Shown in pieces: positions 27,172-36,985 of a DNA stretch of 64,000 nucleotides. The position numbers and the translations under genes are program-made. Each line of letters begins with the position of its first letter. Position 1 is the first letter of the stretch. Source of the stretch: Hyphomicrobiaceae bacterium (GTDB lineage: Bacteria > Pseudomonadota > Alphaproteobacteria > Rhizobiales > Hyphomicrobiaceae); contig JACKJI010000004.1 in assembly GCA_020638035.1 (NCBI GenBank), forward strand, positions 139,313 through 203,312, written 5' to 3'. The notes under the pieces are model-generated. The model saw nothing but the letters and a program-made list of their open reading frames with translations. It made no database searches and was not told where the DNA came from.

Positions 27172-27238
27172 GTGGCGGCCGTCGCAACGGCGCCACAAGA
27201 TGAATGACCATGTGGCCGGAACCGATGGTTCCGGCCAC
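27172..27238 (+). terminator. Two adjacent hairpins after ctaE
   Basis: Two inverted repeats lie just after the ctaE stop. The second is a perfect 12-bp stem, 27212-27223 pairing with 27227-27238, with a three-base loop. The first, about 27172-27196, has a bulge. There is no T-run, so these are better seen as an mRNA-stabilising or partial-termination element separating the oxidase genes from DUF983/SURF1 than as a proven terminator. Confidence 0.5.
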
Positions 27239-27374
27239 TGGTGTCTCTGGCATCGGCGGTTGTGCTGGCACCGGGATGATGTGTTCGCACCGTGGTGCTT
27301 GCGGCAGCCGTGCAGGCCGCCTGTGGCCATTGCCCGCATTGCGATGGGGCGCTCTGCCCGCGAGATTGGCGCCC

Positions 27375-27758
27375 ATGACCAGCATCCACCAAAAGCCGAC
27401 CGCTTCTCCCGTGGCCCTCGCGTTGAAGGCACGCTGTCCGCGCTGTGGCGAGGGGCCGCTGTTCCATCAGGTGTTGAACCTGCGCGAGCGTTGTGACAGC
27501 TGCGGCCTCGATTACAAGTTCATCGACACGGGGGACGGGCCCGCGGTGTTCGCAATCTTCATTCTCGGTTTCGTGGTTCTCGGCGGTGCGCTGTGGGTGC
27601 AGCTCACTTATGATACGCCGATGCTGTTGACGGTGGCGCTCTCGGGTGTCGTAACGCTGGCGCTGGCGCTGGGGCTGTTGCGTTTCCTGAAGGCGCTGCT
27701 GATCGCGCTGCAGTACAAGAACAAGGCCGAGGAAGGCCGCCTTGCGAAGGGCGACTGA
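27375..27758 (+). CDS. DUF983 membrane protein
   Basis: A 127-residue protein with the DUF983 layout. An N-terminal double CxxC zinc-binding part (CPRCGEGPLF and CDSCGLDY) precedes FIDTGDGPAVFAIFILGFVVLG and a second membrane helix. ATG 27375 is the homology-supported start. The family lies downstream of ctaE in many alphaproteobacteria and is presumed to help oxidase biogenesis, which is inference from position. Confidence 0.9.
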   Translation: MTSIHQKPTASPVALALKARCPRCGEGPLFHQVLNLRERCDSCGLDYKFIDTGDGPAVFAIFILGFVVLGGALWVQLTYDTPMLLTVALSGVVTLALALGLLRFLKALLIALQYKNKAEEGRLAKGD

Positions 27759-27794
27759 CGCTTCGGGCGTATACCCTGCGACGGGATCTGACCC

Positions 27795-28604
27795 ATGCGA
27801 CTTGGTGACCGCGGAACCGTGTGGCTGACAGCCTTCTCGCTCGTCGGTCTTGTCATCCTCGTCTCACTCGGCAATTGGCAAATGCGGCGGTTGGCCTGGA
27901 AAGAGGCGCTGATCGAGCGCGTCGAGGCGCGCAGCAAAATGTTGCCCCTCAGCCTTGAGGCTGCACTGGGCAGCTATTCAGCCTCGCATGAGAAGGATCT
28001 CACCGAGATTCTCGAATTCACGCGCGTGTCCTTGCGTGGGCGATTCCGCCATGATCTGGAATTTCATGTGTGGAGCCCCGGGAAGTCAGGCCCGGCATGG
28101 AGCGTCGTTACTCCGCTCGAGTTGGCGCATGGTTCAGCCGGGGCCGCGGGTAGTCGTCATCCGGCGATCGTTCTGGTGATACGTGGCAGCATTCCGGCGG
28201 CACGAAAGGCAGTGGCTTCCCGCACCTCTGGCAATCCGCAGAGTGAGGTGGCCTTTGTCGGTCGCGTGCGGTTCGGTCATGTCGGCGCCTTCTCCAACGC
28301 TGAGCGGGCGGCCAATAACGAGTGGTACGAGCTTGACATCACCGGTATGCGAAAAGCTGCCGCTGCCACTATTGCCGCAGGTTCCACGTCGGGAAACGTC
28401 GATGAGGCGAGCGCGCGCATTGCACCATTTTTCATTGAGGCGGAGACACCGACAGGTGGGTCGGATGGTCCGCAGCCGGAACTCGGCAAGTTCAATCTGA
28501 CGAACCGGCATCTCGAATACGCGCTGACCTGGTATGGGCTCGCGGTCACCCTGGCCGGCGTCTACCTCGCGTTCGTCTGGTCGCGATGGCGCAGCGCCGG
28601 CTGA
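27795..28604 (+). CDS. SURF1 family cytochrome oxidase biogenesis protein
   Basis: A 269-residue SURF1 protein. The N-terminal helix ends in LGNWQMRRLAWKEALIERV, the family hallmark; conserved features further on are the WSVVTPLE strand, the VLVIRGSIP strand, NEWYELDI and a C-terminal helix NRHLEYALTWYGLAVTLAGVYLAF. Two membrane helices flank a periplasmic domain. SURF1 proteins help insert heme a into subunit I. It follows DUF983 by 36 bp. An Ala/Gly/Ser-rich insertion near residues 180-225 is longer than usual. Confidence 0.93.
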   Translation: MRLGDRGTVWLTAFSLVGLVILVSLGNWQMRRLAWKEALIERVEARSKMLPLSLEAALGSYSASHEKDLTEILEFTRVSLRGRFRHDLEFHVWSPGKSGPAWSVVTPLELAHGSAGAAGSRHPAIVLVIRGSIPAARKAVASRTSGNPQSEVAFVGRVRFGHVGAFSNAERAANNEWYELDITGMRKAAAATIAAGSTSGNVDEASARIAPFFIEAETPTGGSDGPQPELGKFNLTNRHLEYALTWYGLAVTLAGVYLAFVWSRWRSAG

Positions 28605-28789
28605 CCGACCAGCGCCGGCAATTGGTGCTGCAACCCAAGGCCTGCACCCGTTCTCACGCGTCCAGACGGCATTTTGCCAGCCTCTCGTGCACCCCTCGCC
28701 TTGTTTGCGGCCCGGCCCGGCAGTAGGGTGCGCCACGACCCACCGACGCTCGTACACAGATCGCAGACGGCCTTGACGGGCCGAGCAAA

Positions 28790-30238
28790 ATGCCAAGCAC
28801 GAGGCTCTTTTTGTCCAAGCCATTCGCCTACATCTCCACGCGCGGCACTGCGCCAAATCTCGGCTTCGAGGATGTGCTGCTGGCCGGCCTCGCACGGGAC
28901 GGCGGTCTTTACGTACCTGAAGTCTGGCCGCGGCTGACCGAGGACGAGATTGCCGCATTCGCCGGCTTGCCGTTCGCCGATGCGGCCGTCTCGGTTATCG
29001 GTCGCTTCACCGGTGGGTCGATCGCGCGAAAAGATCTGACGCGCATGGCGCACGAAGCCTACGCAACCTTTGGCCATGCTGCGGTGACGCCGCTCGTCCA
29101 GGTTGGTCCCGACACGTTCGTCCTGGAGCTGTTCCACGGGCCGACGCTCGCCTTCAAGGACGTGGCGATGCAACTGCTCGCCCGGCTCATGGACCACGTG
29201 CTGGAGAAGCGCAACGAGCGTGTCACCATTGTCGGTGCCACCTCTGGCGATACCGGAGGCGCTGCAATCGAAGCTTTTCGCGGGTCGAAGCGCGCCGATG
29301 TCGTGATCCTGTTCCCCGATGGCCGCGTTTCCGATGTGCAGCGTCGCATGATGACGACGCCAACCGAAGCCAACGTGCATGCTGTGGCCATCGATGGCAC
29401 GTTTGATGATTGCCAGGCGCTTGTGAAGGCGATGTTCAACGATCACGGTTTCCGCGACCGTGTGCATCTGGCCGGCGTCAACTCGATCAACTGGGCGCGC
29501 ATCGTTGCCCAGGTGACTTATTATTTTGCCGCTGCCACTGCGCTTGGCGCACCCTACAGAAAGGTCGCCTTCTCTGTCCCGACGGGCAACTTCGGCGACA
29601 TCTTTGCCGGCTACGTTGCCCGGCGCATGGGACTGCCGATCGCTGATCTCACCATTGCATCGAACGCGAACGACATTCTGCCGCGCACCGTTGCGACGGG
29701 CGTCTACGAGATGCGTGAGGTCGTGGAAACGACCTCGCCGTCCATGGACATCCAGATCTCATCCAATTTCGAGCGCTATCTGTTCGAGGCGTCAAGCCGC
29801 GACGATGCCTATGTGCGCGGCGTCATGGGCTCGCTGTCCCAGTCGCGCCGGTTCGAAGTCGGTCCGGCCGTGGCGGAGCATCTGCGTCGTGACTTCTCTG
29901 CCGCGGCGGTTAGCGAGCAGCGCGTCGCCGAGACGATCCGCATGGTGAAGGCCCAAAGTGCCTATCTCATGGACCCACACACCGCCTGCGGTTATGCGGC
30001 CGCCGCAGAGGCGCGCCGCGACGGGCACGGTGTGCCACGCGTGATCTTGTCGACCGCGCATCCCGCCAAGTTCCCCGATGCGATGGAGGAGACCACGGGC
30101 GAACGTCCTTCGCTTCCGGCGCGCCTCGCCAGCCTGATGACCGATGCGGAACGGTTCGAGCGCCTGCCCAACGACCTGGCGGCCGTACAGAAATTCGTCG
30201 AGTCGCGCGCACGCGCTTCAAGCGAGGCGTCAGCATGA
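28790..30238 (+). CDS. thrC: Threonine synthase
   Basis: A 482-residue PLP enzyme converting O-phosphohomoserine to threonine. YISTRGTAPNLGFEDVLLAGLARDGGLYVPE is the fungal/proteobacterial class N terminus. The PLP lysine is K123 in FHGPTLAFKDVA, and the phosphate-binding loop is GATSGDTGGAA. LSTAHPAKFPDA lies near the end. Its substrate maker, thrB, is in this window on the other strand at 40.4 kb. The stop overlaps the start of the M16 peptidase gene. Confidence 0.96.
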   Translation: MPSTRLFLSKPFAYISTRGTAPNLGFEDVLLAGLARDGGLYVPEVWPRLTEDEIAAFAGLPFADAAVSVIGRFTGGSIARKDLTRMAHEAYATFGHAAVTPLVQVGPDTFVLELFHGPTLAFKDVAMQLLARLMDHVLEKRNERVTIVGATSGDTGGAAIEAFRGSKRADVVILFPDGRVSDVQRRMMTTPTEANVHAVAIDGTFDDCQALVKAMFNDHGFRDRVHLAGVNSINWARIVAQVTYYFAAATALGAPYRKVAFSVPTGNFGDIFAGYVARRMGLPIADLTIASNANDILPRTVATGVYEMREVVETTSPSMDIQISSNFERYLFEASSRDDAYVRGVMGSLSQSRRFEVGPAVAEHLRRDFSAAAVSEQRVAETIRMVKAQSAYLMDPHTACGYAAAAEARRDGHGVPRVILSTAHPAKFPDAMEETTGERPSLPARLASLMTDAERFERLPNDLAAVQKFVESRARASSEASA

Positions 30239-31506
30239 CAACCGAGATCACGACGCTGGCAAATGGACTGCGCGTCGTCTCGCATCACATGCCGCATCTG
30301 GAAACGCTGTCTCTCGGGGTGTGGGTGGCGACTGGCGCCCGGCACGAAAAGGCAAGCGAGCACGGCATATCGCACTTCCTGGAGCATATGGCCTTCAAGG
30401 GTACCGCGCGTCGCTCGGCCCAGGCCATCGCCGAGGAGATCGAAAACATTGGCGGTGAACTCAACGCGGCGACGAGCCTGGAGAACACCGCCTATTTCGC
30501 TCGCGTCCTGAAGGGCGACGAAGGCCCCGCGCTCGATATCCTGGCCGACATCCTGCAGCATTCGATGTTCGATGCCGACGAGTTGGAGCGCGAGCGCGAG
30601 GTCATCCTGCAGGAGATCGCGGCTACCCGCGACAGCCCGGACGACATTGCCTATGACCTCTTGCAGGAGGCGGCGTTCCCGGATCAGCCGGTGGGACGCG
30701 CCATTCTCGGCACGACGGCTACCGTCAAGAGCTTTGACAGGCCGAGCCTGGAAGCCTTTATGGCACAACATTATTCGCCCGAGCGCATGGTCGTTTCGGC
30801 GGCTGGCGCCATCCACCACGATCGCTTCGTCCGCCACGCTGAGGCCCTATTCGGCGGGCTACCTCAGCAAGGAGCGCGCGTCGGCGAGGCCGCGCTTTAC
30901 AGGGGGGGAGTGCGCGCATCCGACCGGCGTTTCGAACAGAGCCATCTGCTTCTGGGTTTCGAGGCACCGTCCTATCACGCGCAGGATTTCTTTGCCGCGC
31001 AGGTTTTTTCCGGGCTGTTCGGCGGGGGTATGTCGTCACGGTTGTTTCAAGAGGTCCGTGAGCGGCGGGGGCTGTGCTACTCGATCTATTCGTCGGCTTG
31101 GGCGTTGGCCGATACGGGGCTCTTTTCCATCCATGCGGCAACGGGGGCCGACATGATGACCGAGTTGAGCGAAGTGGTGGCCCGTGAGCTGGCCCAGATC
31201 GCCCGGACCGGAGCCGGCGAGGCCGAGATTGCGCGCGCCAAGGCACAGCTCAAGGCCGGCTTGCTGATGGGGCTGGAAAGCTCAGGCGCACGCGCAGAGC
31301 AAATGGCGCGACATCTGATCGCCTATGACCGCGTACTGACCACCGAGGAATTGATCCAAGGCGTTGACCGGGTCGGGTCGGGCGACGTGAAGACGTTCGC
31401 GGAGCGGCTGGTCGCCGGCGCGCCGTCTGTCGCGGTCGTCGGCTCGGGCCGGCGTTCGGCTGGCGAGGCCGCCCGTTTCGCCGGCATGCTCGGCGCAAAA
31501 GTCTGA
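30235..31506 (+). CDS. M16 family zinc peptidase (processing-peptidase-like)
   Basis: A 423-residue pitrilysin-family protein close to the mitochondrial processing peptidase beta subunit. The inverted zinc motif HFLEH is at residues 47-51, with the third ligand region further on (EREREVILQEIAATRD). The second half carries GGGMSSRLFQEVRERRGLCYSIYS, the substrate-binding block. ATG 30235 overlaps the thrC stop. Rhizobiales commonly keep this gene next to thrC. Substrates in bacteria are not known. Confidence 0.94.
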   Translation: MTTEITTLANGLRVVSHHMPHLETLSLGVWVATGARHEKASEHGISHFLEHMAFKGTARRSAQAIAEEIENIGGELNAATSLENTAYFARVLKGDEGPALDILADILQHSMFDADELEREREVILQEIAATRDSPDDIAYDLLQEAAFPDQPVGRAILGTTATVKSFDRPSLEAFMAQHYSPERMVVSAAGAIHHDRFVRHAEALFGGLPQQGARVGEAALYRGGVRASDRRFEQSHLLLGFEAPSYHAQDFFAAQVFSGLFGGGMSSRLFQEVRERRGLCYSIYSSAWALADTGLFSIHAATGADMMTELSEVVARELAQIARTGAGEAEIARAKAQLKAGLLMGLESSGARAEQMARHLIAYDRVLTTEELIQGVDRVGSGDVKTFAERLVAGAPSVAVVGSGRRSAGEAARFAGMLGAKV

Positions 31507-31515
31507 GGAGCTCTC

Positions 31516-32226
31516 ATGGCGCTTCTCAGAACCAGCAAGGCTCCCGACCCCGCTCCCATCATTCGCGGCCAGGGCGTCATGTTGCGTGCGCCATCAATGA
31601 CGGACTACCCGGCCTGGGCGGAGCTGCGCGCACTGAGCCGCGAGCATCTGACACCGTGGGAGCCGCTGTGGGCGCGCGATGAACTCTCGCGCTCCGCCTT
31701 TCGCCGCCGCATTCGGCATTACCAACGCGAGGCGCGCGAGGATCTGGGCTATGCCTTCTTCATCCATGCCGCGCCGCAGCCACCGTCCGCGTCACGTCGC
31801 TTCGGCCATCATGCAACGGTGCCCTCTGGGTTGCCGACGCTGGCGCAACGCCAGCCAATATTTGCGCGTCTTTCGGGCGCCCTGCCGCCGCTGGTCGGCG
31901 GCGTCACACTGACCAATGTGCGCCGCGGTGTTACCCAGTCGGCGACGCTCGGCTACTGGCTCGGTGTTCCCTACGTTGGTCACGGCCTGATGCACGATGC
32001 GCTTTCCGCGCTGTTGCCGTTCGCATTCGACGTCCTGCGCCTGCATCGCGTCGAGGCAGCGGTTATGCCGGCAAACGCTCCCTCCCTGAAGCTGCTCGAT
32101 CGTCTTGGTTTCACGCGCGAAGGCGTGGCGCGGCGTTATCTCAAGATCAATGGCGTGTGGCAGGATCACATTGCCTTTGCGCTGCTGGCCGAGGATGTCG
32201 GCCGCGCGGACGGAGGCAGCGCATGA
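31516..32226 (+). CDS. GNAT acetyltransferase (RimJ-like)
   Basis: A 236-residue acetyltransferase of the RimJ/RimL type that modifies N-terminal amines of ribosomal proteins in characterised cases. VMLRAPSMTDYPAWAELRALSREHLTPWEP at the start, ATLGYWLGVPYVGHGLMHDALSALLPFAFDVLRLHRVEAAVMPANAPSLKLLDRLGFTREGVARRYLKINGVWQDHIAFALL at the end are typical blocks (quoted here as landmarks: GYWLGVPYVGHG, NAPSLKLLDRLGF, INGVWQDH). A roughly 40-residue Pro/Ser-rich insertion interrupts the middle of the fold. It sits 9 bp after the peptidase gene and overlaps the next gene by ATGA. Confidence 0.88.
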   Translation: MALLRTSKAPDPAPIIRGQGVMLRAPSMTDYPAWAELRALSREHLTPWEPLWARDELSRSAFRRRIRHYQREAREDLGYAFFIHAAPQPPSASRRFGHHATVPSGLPTLAQRQPIFARLSGALPPLVGGVTLTNVRRGVTQSATLGYWLGVPYVGHGLMHDALSALLPFAFDVLRLHRVEAAVMPANAPSLKLLDRLGFTREGVARRYLKINGVWQDHIAFALLAEDVGRADGGSA

Positions 32227-35200
32227 GGCAGGCAGCCCCACACGCTGGTCGTCGATTTGGTACGATGCGGCGGCGCCTCCTTTGGCGCCAGGACATGCAT
32301 CAGCCGCTGCTGCCTCTGGTCCTCTTCGTGCTGTTCTGGTTGGGGCTCAGCGCGCCGGCCTCAGCGCTGAAGCCGATCGTTGTCTCCCCCGACAAGGACT
32401 ACATCGAGATCACCACGCGGGGCGATGCCTACGAGGGTCGCGGCGACAGTCTGATGGTCGAGACCGCGGCCGGCGGCGACGGTGTCAGCGGGCGCATCTC
32501 AGTCAAGGCAGCGGCATCTGGCACCAACCCGAACTGGATCGTGTTTGCGCTCACCAACCAGACCGACAAGCCGATCGAGCGCTGGTTGATCGCCGACCGC
32601 TATACGATGTCGGGCTCGGGCATCGTCTGGCCCGATCTCGACGCACGCCGCATCGAGGCAGTGACGCCATCGATCGGTTTCGTGCCGCAACGCATCAAGT
32701 CTGACCGGGCCGACATTTTCTCGCTGACGCTGGAGCCCGGCCAGACGATTACCTATATTGCCGAGCTGTCGTCGGAGCGATTTGCCCGCATCCATCTGTG
32801 GAAGCCGCTGGAATACGAAATCAAGTTCCGCGACCGTCAGCTCTTCAACGGCATCATGCTTGGCCTGTCGGTTCTGGCAGCGCTGTTCCTGACTGTCATC
32901 TTCGCTGCCAACCACAAGCTGATCTTCCCCGCGGCCGCCCTCTTCTCGTGGTGCGTGCTCGCTTATCTGTGCGTCGAATTCGGCTTCTTCCATAAGATCT
33001 TCAACATGAAGCCGGAGGACAACGCGGTCTATCGCGCGGCAGCAGAAAGCGCGATGGCGGCGAGCCTCGTCATGTTCCTGCATGCGTTTTTGCGGCTCGG
33101 TCTGACACACGGCCTCATCCGCATGCTGTCGCTGGTCTGGATCTTGGCGCAGCTGGCGCTCGTCGCGGTGGCCGCCATCGACCCGCGGCTGGCGGCGACT
33201 TTCGCGCGCTTCTCCTTCCCCGTTATCGGCGGTCTCGGCGGTCTTGCGACACTCTACCTCGCCATCCGTGGCCAGGACCGCGCCATGCATTTGCTGCCGC
33301 CGTGGATCCTGTTCCTCGTCTGGATCTTTCTCGCTGGCGTGGTGCTCACCGGCAGGCTCGGCGGCGACATCTTCGTGTCGGCGTTGATTGGCGGTCTCGT
33401 ACTGATCCTGCTGCTCATCGGCTTCGTCGTGACGCAGTTCGCGTTCCGATCGCTGGAGCCGCTGGCCGGCCTTGCTCCGTCCGATAGTCAGCTTCGCGCT
33501 CTTGCGGTCGATGGCGCGCGTTCGGCCGTGTGGGAGTGGTCGAGCCGGCGCGACGAGATCAAGGTCGGCGAGATCGTCGAGCAGGCGCTCGGGCTGACGA
33601 CGGGTGAACTCAATGTCAAGGTCGACGAGTTCCTGCAATACGTGCATCCGGCCGACCGGGAACGGTTCCGCCTGTCGCTGTGGTCGGTGCAGGAGCGAGC
33701 CGGTGGCAAGATCCGCTCCGACTTCCGCATGCGTCACGCCGATAACTCCTATCGCTGGTTCGAGCTTGAGGCGGCGGCCGTCGAGACTCAGGATCGCCGT
33801 TCGGTGCGCTGCGTCGGTCTCATGCGTGACGTCACCGAGACGAAGATGGCGCACGAGCGGTTACTGCAGAATGCGGTCCATTGCAGCCTCACGGGTCTGC
33901 CAAACCGGGAGCTGCTGATCGACCGCCTCGCAAATGCCGTGGCGCGGGCACGCACCGATGAAAGCATCCGACCGGCGTTGTTCTTCATCGACATCGACAA
34001 GTTCAAGTCCGTGAATGCGTCGCTGGGCTTTGTGGTCGGCGACAGCCTGCTGCTCAACGTTGCCCGGCGTCTCCAGCGGCATCTCGGTCCGCATGACACG
34101 CTCGCCCGCATCGGCGGCGATCAGTTCGCAATTCTGTTCATCGACCAGCAGAACCCGCGCGAGCTCGCAGGGCTTGCCGAGCGTGTGCGCCGCAGCCTGC
34201 GCGCGCCAATGCAGATCGCAAGCCAGGAAGTCGTGCTCACGGGTTCGCTTGGCATCGCCATCTTTGATGGCGAGGCGGCAGCGGAGAGCGATCTGTTGAA
34301 GGAAGCAGAGATCGCCATGTATCGCGCCAAGCGGTCGGGCGCTGATCGCATCGAGTTGTTCCGGCCCGAGATGCGCGGCGAAACCAACGATCGCGACCTC
34401 ATGGAAGCCGCTCTGCGCAAGGCGATAGAGAAGGATCAGATCAAGGTCTTCTATCAACCGATCGTCTATCTTCCGACAGAGGAGCTGGCGGGCTTCGAAG
34501 CGTTGGCGCGCATGGATCACCCCAAGCTCGGCCTCGTCTCGCCGAACGCCTTCATTCCAATCGCCGAGGAGAGTGACCTCGTCGTCCGGCTCGGCTCGCG
34601 GGTGCTCGGTATTGCCGCCGACGATGCCGTCGTATGGCAGAAGGAGCTGCCACGCCCGGAGGACAGCCTGTTCGTCTCCGTCAACATCTCCAGTCGGCAG
34701 ATTCTGCGCGCGCAGTTGGCACAGGAGGTGCGCCACATCGTCGGCCGTTCGCTGCTGGCGAAGGGGACGCTGAGGCTTGAGATCACCGAGTCGCTGGCGA
34801 TGGAGAATCCGGAACACGCCGTCGAGATCCTGACGCAGATCCGCAATGCGGGCGCCGAACTCGCGCTTGACGATTTCGGCACGGGCTATTCCTCGCTTGC
34901 CTATTTACAGCGTCTGCCCTGTGACACGATCAAGCTTGACCGCGGTCTCGTTCGGGCTGCCGGTGGCGGTGAGGATGCCGCCGCTGCAATCATCCGCGCC
35001 ATGGTCGCGCTTGCTCACGAGCTGGGCAAGAAGGTGGTCGCGGAAGGCGTCGAGACTGCCGAGGATGTCGCCTATCTGCGTTCGGTCGGCTGCGAATACG
35101 CCCAGGGCTATTACTACGGCGAGCCGATGTCGGATCGCGACGTGATCGATCTACTGCGCATCATCCGCAAGTCGGAGCGCAAGCTGCAGACGCACGGCTT

Positions 35201-36278
35201 CTTCAAGACCACGCTGCGGCGCAGCCGGAAGAAACAAAAGCGGGACGAGGCAAAGGCTGCCAAGGCCGCGGTGGAAAAAGCAGCATCGGACAAGGCGGCT
35301 GCGGCGGATGCGGCCGCGGCTCCGGTGCCGCCCGCAGCCGGGCCTGCACCCATCCCCGCACAGCCCGATTCCCCGCCAGCCACTGCTGCAGCTGCCGCCG
35401 CTGATGCCGCGCGGGCCAACGGTGGAGCACGGCCGCCGTCCGGGCGAAGCCTTGCGCAATCGCTGCCGCAAAGCACAGTGCGGCAGCGCCAATCCCGTCC
35501 CGCTCAGCCGGTTCAAGGCTCGCGTTCAGCGCCGGCAGTGTCGCCGCCGCCAGTCGCCACGGTCACCACGGGTCAGGCGGCACGTCAGCAGATTCGCGCG
35601 GGGGCAGCCACGCCGCCGCAGGCTCCAAAGACGATGCCGCCGGTTGCCGCTAAGGCTTCGCTTTCCGCGAATGGGGCGCAAGCAGACGGGGCGACACAGC
35701 CTGGGGTGCCGGTGGTACCACCGATGCCCACACCGGTCGTACTGTCGCCGGCGATTGCAAAGCCGCCGGCAGGCTCCGCCAACGCGGTACCGATGCCACC
35801 GCCGCCGTCATTGCCGATGCCAGCGGCCGTGCCCGCAATGTCAGCGGCGAACGGGACCAAGCCGGCGGCGCCTGGTGAACCTGCAAAGCCGGAACATACA
35901 GGTCCTGCGGTCCATGCGGTGCCGGGCCAACAGACCGACGTTGCCGGGCGAGAGAAGAATACCGGCGGCGGCGGTGCCGTGCGGCCGAAGCAAACGACAA
36001 CAACGCCAGCTTCCCAACCAGCGACACAACCGGGGCGGTCTAAGCCTCCGGTCGCGGCTCCTGTGCCACCTGCAGCCCGAGGAGGCGGCATGCCGCCACC
36101 AGCGAGCCGGGCGGGGCATGTCCCGCCGGAGACCGTCAATCCACCGCCGATGTCGCCAGATTTTTCAACCCTGCCGCCGGGTATTGCCGCCTCCCTTGCC
36201 AAGCTTGCCGGCAACATGCCGTCGGCGCGGCCAACACCTGTCGCGCCGCCTGCAAAGGCGATTCCTGCGAAGAAATAG
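32223..36278 (+). CDS. Membrane PAS-GGDEF-EAL cyclic-di-GMP protein with long Pro/Ala tail
   Basis: A 1351-residue protein. A signal-like segment (residues 26-48) and a periplasmic domain to about 205 are followed by a seven-helix region (207-405), a PAS domain (425-540), GGDEF (545-715) and EAL (735-975). The GGDEF motif is GGDQF (631-635), so cyclase activity is doubtful. The EAL domain keeps FEALARMDHP, SVNISSRQ, EITESLAMEN, DDFGTGYSS and VAEGVET, so it should be an active phosphodiesterase. From about 1000 to the end the protein is rich in Pro and Ala and predicted disordered. ATG 32223 overlaps the acetyltransferase stop; ATG 32295 (MHQPLL) would put the signal segment at the N terminus and is the alternative. 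Confidence 0.9.
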   Translation: MRQAAPHAGRRFGTMRRRLLWRQDMHQPLLPLVLFVLFWLGLSAPASALKPIVVSPDKDYIEITTRGDAYEGRGDSLMVETAAGGDGVSGRISVKAAASGTNPNWIVFALTNQTDKPIERWLIADRYTMSGSGIVWPDLDARRIEAVTPSIGFVPQRIKSDRADIFSLTLEPGQTITYIAELSSERFARIHLWKPLEYEIKFRDRQLFNGIMLGLSVLAALFLTVIFAANHKLIFPAAALFSWCVLAYLCVEFGFFHKIFNMKPEDNAVYRAAAESAMAASLVMFLHAFLRLGLTHGLIRMLSLVWILAQLALVAVAAIDPRLAATFARFSFPVIGGLGGLATLYLAIRGQDRAMHLLPPWILFLVWIFLAGVVLTGRLGGDIFVSALIGGLVLILLLIGFVVTQFAFRSLEPLAGLAPSDSQLRALAVDGARSAVWEWSSRRDEIKVGEIVEQALGLTTGELNVKVDEFLQYVHPADRERFRLSLWSVQERAGGKIRSDFRMRHADNSYRWFELEAAAVETQDRRSVRCVGLMRDVTETKMAHERLLQNAVHCSLTGLPNRELLIDRLANAVARARTDESIRPALFFIDIDKFKSVNASLGFVVGDSLLLNVARRLQRHLGPHDTLARIGGDQFAILFIDQQNPRELAGLAERVRRSLRAPMQIASQEVVLTGSLGIAIFDGEAAAESDLLKEAEIAMYRAKRSGADRIELFRPEMRGETNDRDLMEAALRKAIEKDQIKVFYQPIVYLPTEELAGFEALARMDHPKLGLVSPNAFIPIAEESDLVVRLGSRVLGIAADDAVVWQKELPRPEDSLFVSVNISSRQILRAQLAQEVRHIVGRSLLAKGTLRLEITESLAMENPEHAVEILTQIRNAGAELALDDFGTGYSSLAYLQRLPCDTIKLDRGLVRAAGGGEDAAAAIIRAMVALAHELGKKVVAEGVETAEDVAYLRSVGCEYAQGYYYGEPMSDRDVIDLLRIIRKSERKLQTHGFFKTTLRRSRKKQKRDEAKAAKAAVEKAASDKAAAADAAAAPVPPAAGPAPIPAQPDSPPATAAAAAADAARANGGARPPSGRSLAQSLPQSTVRQRQSRPAQPVQGSRSAPAVSPPPVATVTTGQAARQQIRAGAATPPQAPKTMPPVAAKASLSANGAQADGATQPGVPVVPPMPTPVVLSPAIAKPPAGSANAVPMPPPPSLPMPAAVPAMSAANGTKPAAPGEPAKPEHTGPAVHAVPGQQTDVAGREKNTGGGGAVRPKQTTTTPASQPATQPGRSKPPVAAPVPPAARGGGMPPPASRAGHVPPETVNPPPMSPDFSTLPPGIAASLAKLAGNMPSARPTPVAPPAKAIPAKK

Positions 36279-36361
36279 GCGGCATCGCACAGGGTGCATT
36301 AAGCGAGCATGGGGTCAGGCTGCGTCGAGGCGCAGGTATGCGGATACGTCCAAGCCGATGG

Positions 36362-36985
36362 TCAGGCGTGGCCGGCGTCCGATACCAAGTGTGAGGGATC
36401 GATACCCATCTTCGCCAGAGCGCGGTCGTACTTCGCGTCGTTGTCGACGCCGAAGATGATGTCGGGGTCGGCCGGGCAATGCAGCCAACCGTTGGCCTGG
36501 ATTTCGCTTTCGAGCTGTCCCGGAGACCAGCCGGCATAGCCGAGGGCCAACAGCGATTGTTTAGGACCCTTGCCTGCGGCAATTGCTTTCAGGATCTCCA
36601 GCGTTGCCGTAAGGCAGACGCCGTCGCGTATCGGCAACGTCGAATCGTCTGCGAAATAGTCCGAGCTGTGCAGGACAAAGCCGCGCCCCGTCTCCACGGG
36701 CCCGCCCCGGTGGATCGGCAGGCCGGCAAGCTCTTCGGGTAGGTCGAACAATGCGCCCGTGTCGTCTCCGTCCGGCAGTCCGAGCCGCTCCAGCAGTGCA
36801 CCGAAATCGATGTCGTCGACCTGCTGATTGACGATCAGGCCCATCGCACCTTCGCGGGAATGCGCGCATAGATAGACGACCGAGCGTCGGAAGCGACGGT
36901 CGGTCATTCGCGGCATGGCGACAAGCAATTGGCCCTCAAGAAACGTCGCGCCCGAGTGCTCCGAGGGTATCTCCAGATTCGTCAT
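36362..36985 (-). CDS. YqgE/AlgH family protein
   Basis: A 207-residue UPF0301 protein. GQLLVAMPRMTDRRFRRSVVYLCAHSREGAMGLIVNQ, HRGGPVETGRGFVLHS and ALGYAGWSPGQLESEIQANGWL are family landmarks. The function is not established; in Pseudomonas algH affects alginate and other traits. It is convergent with the EAL gene and stands alone. Confidence 0.93.
   Translation of the reverse strand: MTNLEIPSEHSGATFLEGQLLVAMPRMTDRRFRRSVVYLCAHSREGAMGLIVNQQVDDIDFGALLERLGLPDGDDTGALFDLPEELAGLPIHRGGPVETGRGFVLHSSDYFADDSTLPIRDGVCLTATLEILKAIAAGKGPKQSLLALGYAGWSPGQLESEIQANGWLHCPADPDIIFGVDNDAKYDRALAKMGIDPSHLVSDAGHA

Noticed and set aside
35308..36459. 383-residue Arg-rich plus-strand frame
   Set aside because: Alternative frame of the Pro/Ala-rich tail of the EAL protein; GC-rich repeats keep it free of stops.
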